A stretch of 64,000 nt of DNA, taken from assembly GCF_017744445.1 (NCBI RefSeq), contig NZ_JAGIBH010000004.1, forward strand, positions 1-64,000, in the 5' to 3' direction. The notes under the pieces were generated by a model that made no database searches, was not told the DNA's origin, and saw only the letters and a list, made by a program, of their open reading frames with translations. Both the position numbers and the translations under genes were made by a program. This DNA comes from Caulobacter sp. Lineage in GTDB: Bacteria; Pseudomonadota; Alphaproteobacteria; Caulobacterales; Caulobacteraceae. Below are positions 61,110-64,000 of this stretch, one piece after another (within the stretch, counting starts at the first letter, position 1; the number at the start of each line of letters is the position of its first letter).

Positions 61110-61946
61110 CTACTGCGCCGCCAGAAGCGTCTCGCCCGAATAGGCCGACAGGCCCAGGCTGTGCATCAGGGCGCGCAGTTCCTGGCGGGCGGCCAGATGC
61201 TGCAGCGACACCGGAACGGGGCGCACCTGCGGCGACAGGTCGGCGATGGTCAGGCCGAACGGGAACAGCTCACGATAGATGACGCGGTCGCGCAGGCCGG
61301 GGCCGATGCGGAAGCCGACGCGCTTGGCCAGGGCCGTCAGACGGTCCTCCAGACGCTTGCGGTTCCGGGCCTCGGTGGTGGCCAGACGGTTGCGCAGCAC
61401 CACCCAGTCCATGGCCTGGCGCTGGCCCGACAGGGCGCGCTGCTTGCGGCCTTCCCAGACGGTCAGCGAATACAGGCTGGGCTTGGTCAGCTCCAGGGTC
61501 ACCGGATCGACGGTGCCCAGCATGTCGAAGTCGACGAAGCTGTCGTTCATCGGCGTGACCACCAGGTCCGCGCGGCCGTGGGCCAGGCGGGTGATGGCGC
61601 TGTCGCCGCCGGGGGTGTCGATCAGCACGAAGTCGCACTCGGCCAAGCCCTTGGCGAAGGCGGCCTCGAAGCCCGCGACCTGCTCTTCTTCCGACTTCTC
61701 GGCCAGGGCGATGTCGTTGTCGCTGAGGGTCAGCGACAGCGGCATGGGCAGGTCCAGCTTCTTGCTGGCCGTCCAGGCGATGCGGTTCTCGAAGAAGCGG
61801 CCCGACGTGCGCTGGCGCAGGTCCAGGTCGATGACGGCGACCTTGGCGCCGCCGTACAGCAGCGCCGTGACGAGGTGCACGGCGATGGTCGACTTGCCGG
61901 CCCCGCCCTTTTCGTTGCCGACGACGATGACGCGCGTTTCGGCCAT
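61110..61946 (-). CDS. mipZ: Division-site regulator MipZ
   Basis: A 278-residue ParA/MinD-type ATPase. In Caulobacter it binds ParB at the poles, forms a gradient and inhibits FtsZ assembly away from midcell. The deviant Walker A is NEKGGAGKSTIAVH with the signature lysine, A' is VAVIDLDLRQRTSGRFFENR, and Walker B is FVLIDTPGGDSAI. Length matches the known protein. ATG 61946 starts MAETRVIVVGNE; upstream in-frame codons lie in the promoter. A GANTC methylation site lies 23 bases upstream. Confidence 0.97.
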   Translation of the reverse strand: MAETRVIVVGNEKGGAGKSTIAVHLVTALLYGGAKVAVIDLDLRQRTSGRFFENRIAWTASKKLDLPMPLSLTLSDNDIALAEKSEEEQVAGFEAAFAKGLAECDFVLIDTPGGDSAITRLAHGRADLVVTPMNDSFVDFDMLGTVDPVTLELTKPSLYSLTVWEGRKQRALSGQRQAMDWVVLRNRLATTEARNRKRLEDRLTALAKRVGFRIGPGLRDRVIYRELFPFGLTIADLSPQVRPVPVSLQHLAARQELRALMHSLGLSAYSGETLLAAQ

Positions 61947-61968
61947 GGTTCGATCCTTGATGCGCCGC

Positions 61969-62008
61969 GACTCGCACGGCCTTGGACTGAAGGTTAACAC
62001 GATGTTAC
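61969..62008 (-). promoter_or_regulatory. mipZ promoter region with CcrM site and CtrA-like motif
   Basis: GACTC (61969-61973) is a GANTC site methylated by CcrM, 23-27 bases before the mipZ ATG. TTAA-N7-TTAC (61994-62008) resembles the CtrA consensus TTAA-N7-TTAA with one mismatch. The gap to panC is 198 bases and serves both genes. Confidence 0.5.
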
Positions 62009-62144
62009 CAGCGCCCCATCCGGTCAACCGGTTCAATCCACAGGCTTAATTGTCGCACCTTTGGTTGCATGTTCCCGCAGGGGATAGTGGACCTTCCGCA
62101 ACCGCGAGGTCATAAGCCGGGCCTGTCCGCCTGGAGCGTCAAGA

Positions 62145-63002
62145 ATGAGCAGCCCGACCATCGTCCGCACCGTCGCCGAGATGCGCGAGCACGTGCGCGC
62201 CTGGAAGGCCGCCGGCCAGCGCGTGGCGCTGGTCCCGACCATGGGCGCCCTGCACGAGGGTCACCTGTCCCTGATCAAGATCGCCCAACAGAACGCCGAC
62301 CGGGTGGTCGCCACGATCTTCGTCAATCCCAAGCAGTTCGCCCCGCACGAGGACTTCGACGCCTATCCGCGCGGCGAGGCCGTCGATGTCAAGAAGCTGG
62401 CCAGCGTCGGCTGTGACCTGCTGTTCGCCCCCAACGGCGCGGAGATGTACGCCCCCGGCTTCGCCACCGCGATCAGCGTCTCGGGCGTGTCCGAACCGCT
62501 GGAAGGCGCGGCGCGGCCGCAGTTCTTCGGCGGCGTGGCGACCGTGGTGGCCAAGCTGTTCATCCAGAGCCAGGCCGACGTCGCTGTCTTCGGCGAGAAG
62601 GACTACCAGCAGCTGCAGGTGGTCAAGCGCATGGCCCGCGACCTGGACATCCCCATCGAGATCATCGGCGCCCCGACCGCCCGGGCCGAGGACGGCTTGG
62701 CCCTGTCCTCGCGCAACGCCTACCTGTCAGCGGATGAGCGCGCCGCCGCCGTGGCCCTGCCCACGGCCATGAAGGCCGCCGCGGCCGAGGTCGCCGCCGG
62801 GGGCCGCATCGACGAGGCCGAACAAAAAGCGACGGCCGCCTTGAAGGCGGCCGGCTTTGGTCAGGTCGACTATGTGGAAGTGCGCGAGGCCAGCGACCTG
62901 TCGCGCCTGGGTTCCGGCCCGATCGGCGATGCCGAAGGCCGCATCCTGGTCGCCGCATGGCTGGGCAAGACGCGGCTCATCGACAACATGGCCATCGGCT
63001 GA
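62145..63002 (+). CDS. panC: Pantothenate synthetase
   Basis: A 285-residue enzyme that joins pantoate and beta-alanine with ATP to make pantothenate. The nucleotidyltransferase-fold motif LVPTMGALHEGHLSLIKIA (HxGH), FVNPKQFAPHEDFDAYPR, FFGGVATVVAKLF, VFGEKDYQQLQVVKRM, and the KMSKS-like region DGLALSSRNAYLS are all present. It is divergent from mipZ. A 28-codon gene on the other strand ends at the base after its stop. Confidence 0.97.
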   Translation: MSSPTIVRTVAEMREHVRAWKAAGQRVALVPTMGALHEGHLSLIKIAQQNADRVVATIFVNPKQFAPHEDFDAYPRGEAVDVKKLASVGCDLLFAPNGAEMYAPGFATAISVSGVSEPLEGAARPQFFGGVATVVAKLFIQSQADVAVFGEKDYQQLQVVKRMARDLDIPIEIIGAPTARAEDGLALSSRNAYLSADERAAAVALPTAMKAAAAEVAAGGRIDEAEQKATAALKAAGFGQVDYVEVREASDLSRLGSGPIGDAEGRILVAAWLGKTRLIDNMAIG

Positions 63003-63089
63003 TTAGATCGGCCTGAGGGCAATAAGCAGCCCAGTGATCAGGCCCACGAACAGCATTCCCACGCCTAGGGCGGCGAAACCGGCTTTCAT
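63003..63089 (-). CDS. 28-residue hydrophobic peptide (predicted small membrane protein)
   Basis: A frame of 28 codons from ATG 63089 to TAA 63003-63005. It begins MKAGFAALGVGM and ends LLIALRPI, forming a single transmembrane helix of about 20 residues with Lys at the N terminus and Arg near the C terminus. A perfect GGAGGG ribosome site (63096-63101) is 6 bases before this ATG; an ATG two codons upstream is too close to it. It is 80 bases downstream of DUF1489 on the same strand. No family recognised. Confidence 0.6.
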   Translation of the reverse strand: MKAGFAALGVGMLFVGLITGLLIALRPI

Positions 63090-63169
63090 CGTCATCCCTC
63101 CACAGTCCCCTGCGACGAGATGACACCCGCGTCGGTTGCGGAAATCCTAATTATTCGCGCGAAAGTTTT

Positions 63170-63571
63170 CTACCAGGCGCCCAACTCGCGCAACTGGCGC
63201 GCCAGATCGGGCGGCAGGTCGGCGGCTTCGCTCTGTGTCAGGTCCGGCGGCGCGTCCTCGGGCTTGAGATAGCGCCAGCCCTGGAAGGCCCGGCGCGGCT
63301 GCGGCGCCACGCGGATGATCGGCGGATCCACCGTCACCTCGCAGCGCGAGGCCGCGCCCTCGCCGATCGTGTCGATGGCCAGGATCGTCTGGCGGCACAG
63401 GATCTGGCCCTTGAACACCCGGTACAGCGAACCGCCGTCCAGGACCTCGTCGATCCGCTTGGGCGTCATGCGGGTATGCATGACCCACGGCTGGCTCTTG
63501 TCCTGGTGCCAGGCCAGGAGATCGTCGATCGTTTCGCAGCCGACGACCAGCTTGATGATGTGCAACGCCAT
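63170..63571 (-). CDS. DUF1489 family protein
   Basis: A 133-residue protein of the alphaproteobacterial DUF1489 family. Typical stretches: LHIIKLVVGCETIDDLLAWHQ, THRT-like HTRMTPKRIDEVLDGGSLYRVFKGQILCRQTILAI, VDPPIIRVAPQPRRAFQGWRYLKPEDAPPDL. Function unknown; it is predicted to be cytoplasmic. It is divergent from the exonuclease gene across 251 bases. Confidence 0.9.
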   Translation of the reverse strand: MALHIIKLVVGCETIDDLLAWHQDKSQPWVMHTRMTPKRIDEVLDGGSLYRVFKGQILCRQTILAIDTIGEGAASRCEVTVDPPIIRVAPQPRRAFQGWRYLKPEDAPPDLTQSEAADLPPDLARQLRELGAW

Positions 63572-63602
63572 GGGCGGTAAATAGCGCGCCGGCTTGGCAA
63601 GG

Positions 63603-63768
63603 CAACAGGTTCGCCCCCAACAGGTTCGCCCAATGGGTGAAACCCGTCGACGTCCGCATGACAGCGTTATCCACTGTGACCCATCGCGTTACTGTGGGGG
63701 CGCGAGGGGGCTTCAGAGCCCGACACCGCCGTTACGGACGCCTTGTGGGGGGCCGTCCGCAGCGGCGG
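63603..63768. other. Intergenic structured region: tandem 15-mers, DnaA-box-like site and cruciform
   Basis: CAACAGGTTCGCCC occurs twice in tandem with a 15-base period (63603-63632). TTATCCACT (63667-63675) is one base from the DnaA box TTATCCACA. An interrupted inverted repeat (CCGCCG-tta-CGGACG with CGTCCG-cag-CGGCGG, 63726-63768) precedes the exonuclease gene. Confidence 0.45.
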
Positions 63769-63822
63769 TTCTGTTTTGGGCGATATGTTGGATCGCGGAC
63801 GATCCGGGCCCATTATCCTTGC

Positions 63823-64000
63823 ATGTCCCTTCCCCGTGTCCGCGTCATCGATCTCGAGACCGCAGGCTCCGGTCCCAATGATGTCTGCGAGATCGGCTGG
63901 CAGGATGTCGTGCAAGACGCCGACGGCGTCTGGCGGCTCGACGACGAACGCGGCGCGCGGCTGGTCAATCCAGGTCATCCCATCCCGGCCGACACCATGG
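63823..64000 (+). CDS. DnaQ-fold 3'-5' exonuclease, N-terminal fragment (cut by window end)
   Basis: The frame runs from ATG 63823 to the window end, 59 residues. RVIDLETAGSGPNDVCEIGW carries the DxE of exonuclease motif I and the following strand of the DEDD family (DnaQ/RNase T/TREX-like). The rest, including motifs II and III, lies outside the window, so it could be a DNA polymerase III epsilon-like or stand-alone exonuclease. Several codons follow the motif in a style consistent with a real gene. Confidence 0.8.
   Translation, partial: MSLPRVRVIDLETAGSGPNDVCEIGWQDVVQDADGVWRLDDERGARLVNPGHPIPADTM

Overview
The window is a GC-rich chromosomal segment of an alphaproteobacterium, almost certainly Caulobacter. 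It carries the cell-cycle and polarity genes divK-pleD (DivK D53; a 454-residue PleD with two receiver domains, GGEEF and an RxxD inhibitory site) and mipZ, a ClpS whose N47, D49 and H79 match the numbering used for the Caulobacter protein, a TonB-dependent receptor tail and a PssY-type sugar transferase. I saw no phage, transposase, CRISPR array or plasmid gene.

Layout. 1-530: tail of a TonB-dependent receptor, its terminator and tRNA-Ser(GCU). 0.6-9.7 kb: a Wzx/Wzy-type polysaccharide locus with sugar-phosphate transferase, flippase, GT2 glycosyltransferase and polysaccharide deacetylase on +, polymerase, BY-kinase-like ATPase and Wzz/GumC protein on -, and a Wza-like export lipoprotein on +. 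9.7-14.6 kb: Sel1-like protein, YfcG-like glutathione transferase, RcnB-like protein, small secreted and membrane proteins. 12.2-16.5 kb: gatB and gatCA (tRNA-dependent amidotransferase). 16.5-30.7 kb: ruvX, pyrB with a catalytically dead dihydroorotase partner, plsY, dprA, a TPR-methyltransferase, a polyproline membrane protein, a DUF559 nuclease flanked by inverted repeats, topA and rnr. 30.7-36.5 kb: SGNH esterase, aminotransferase, M20 amidohydrolase, NUDIX, DUF6265, rpmG. 36.5-41.3 kb (-): alkaline phosphatase, two ATP-grasp proteins and an NTP transferase, possibly one operon. 41.4-46.3 kb: pleD, divK, HAD and ROK genes, dinB. 46.6-49.3 kb: clpS-clpA. 49.5-52.6 kb: an 876-residue membrane/coiled-coil protein of unknown function and a BLUF photoreceptor. 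52.7-64 kb: HIT, DUF4287, flavin split-barrel, DUF482, GDPD, RidA, phasin, a D,D-carboxypeptidase with SPOR domain, aminotransferase, membrane DnaJ, mipZ, panC, a 28-codon membrane peptide, DUF1489 and the start of a DnaQ-fold exonuclease.

Most of the window is core metabolism and cell biology. Many gene pairs overlap by 1-4 bases (TAATG, ATGA, GTGA), showing translational coupling: wzx-GT2-deacetylase, ATPase-wzy, gatC-gatA, pyrB-pyrC', plsY-dprA, divK-pleD, HAD-ROK and RidA-GDPD-DUF482. Intergenic space is unusually rich in paired palindromic repeats of several families. One family flanks a DUF559 nuclease gene as 59-bp inverted copies with a single mismatch, which is the most transposon-like feature here.

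Other points for follow-up: the putative phosphatase/ATP-grasp/nucleotidyltransferase operon with a candidate Pho box; a cloverleaf-like structure between ruvX and pyrB; the 876-residue protein; a 28-residue membrane peptide after panC; a CcrM methylation site in front of mipZ; and a 28-bp perfect palindrome upstream of clpS. All functions are read from sequence motifs and family knowledge; no searches were run.
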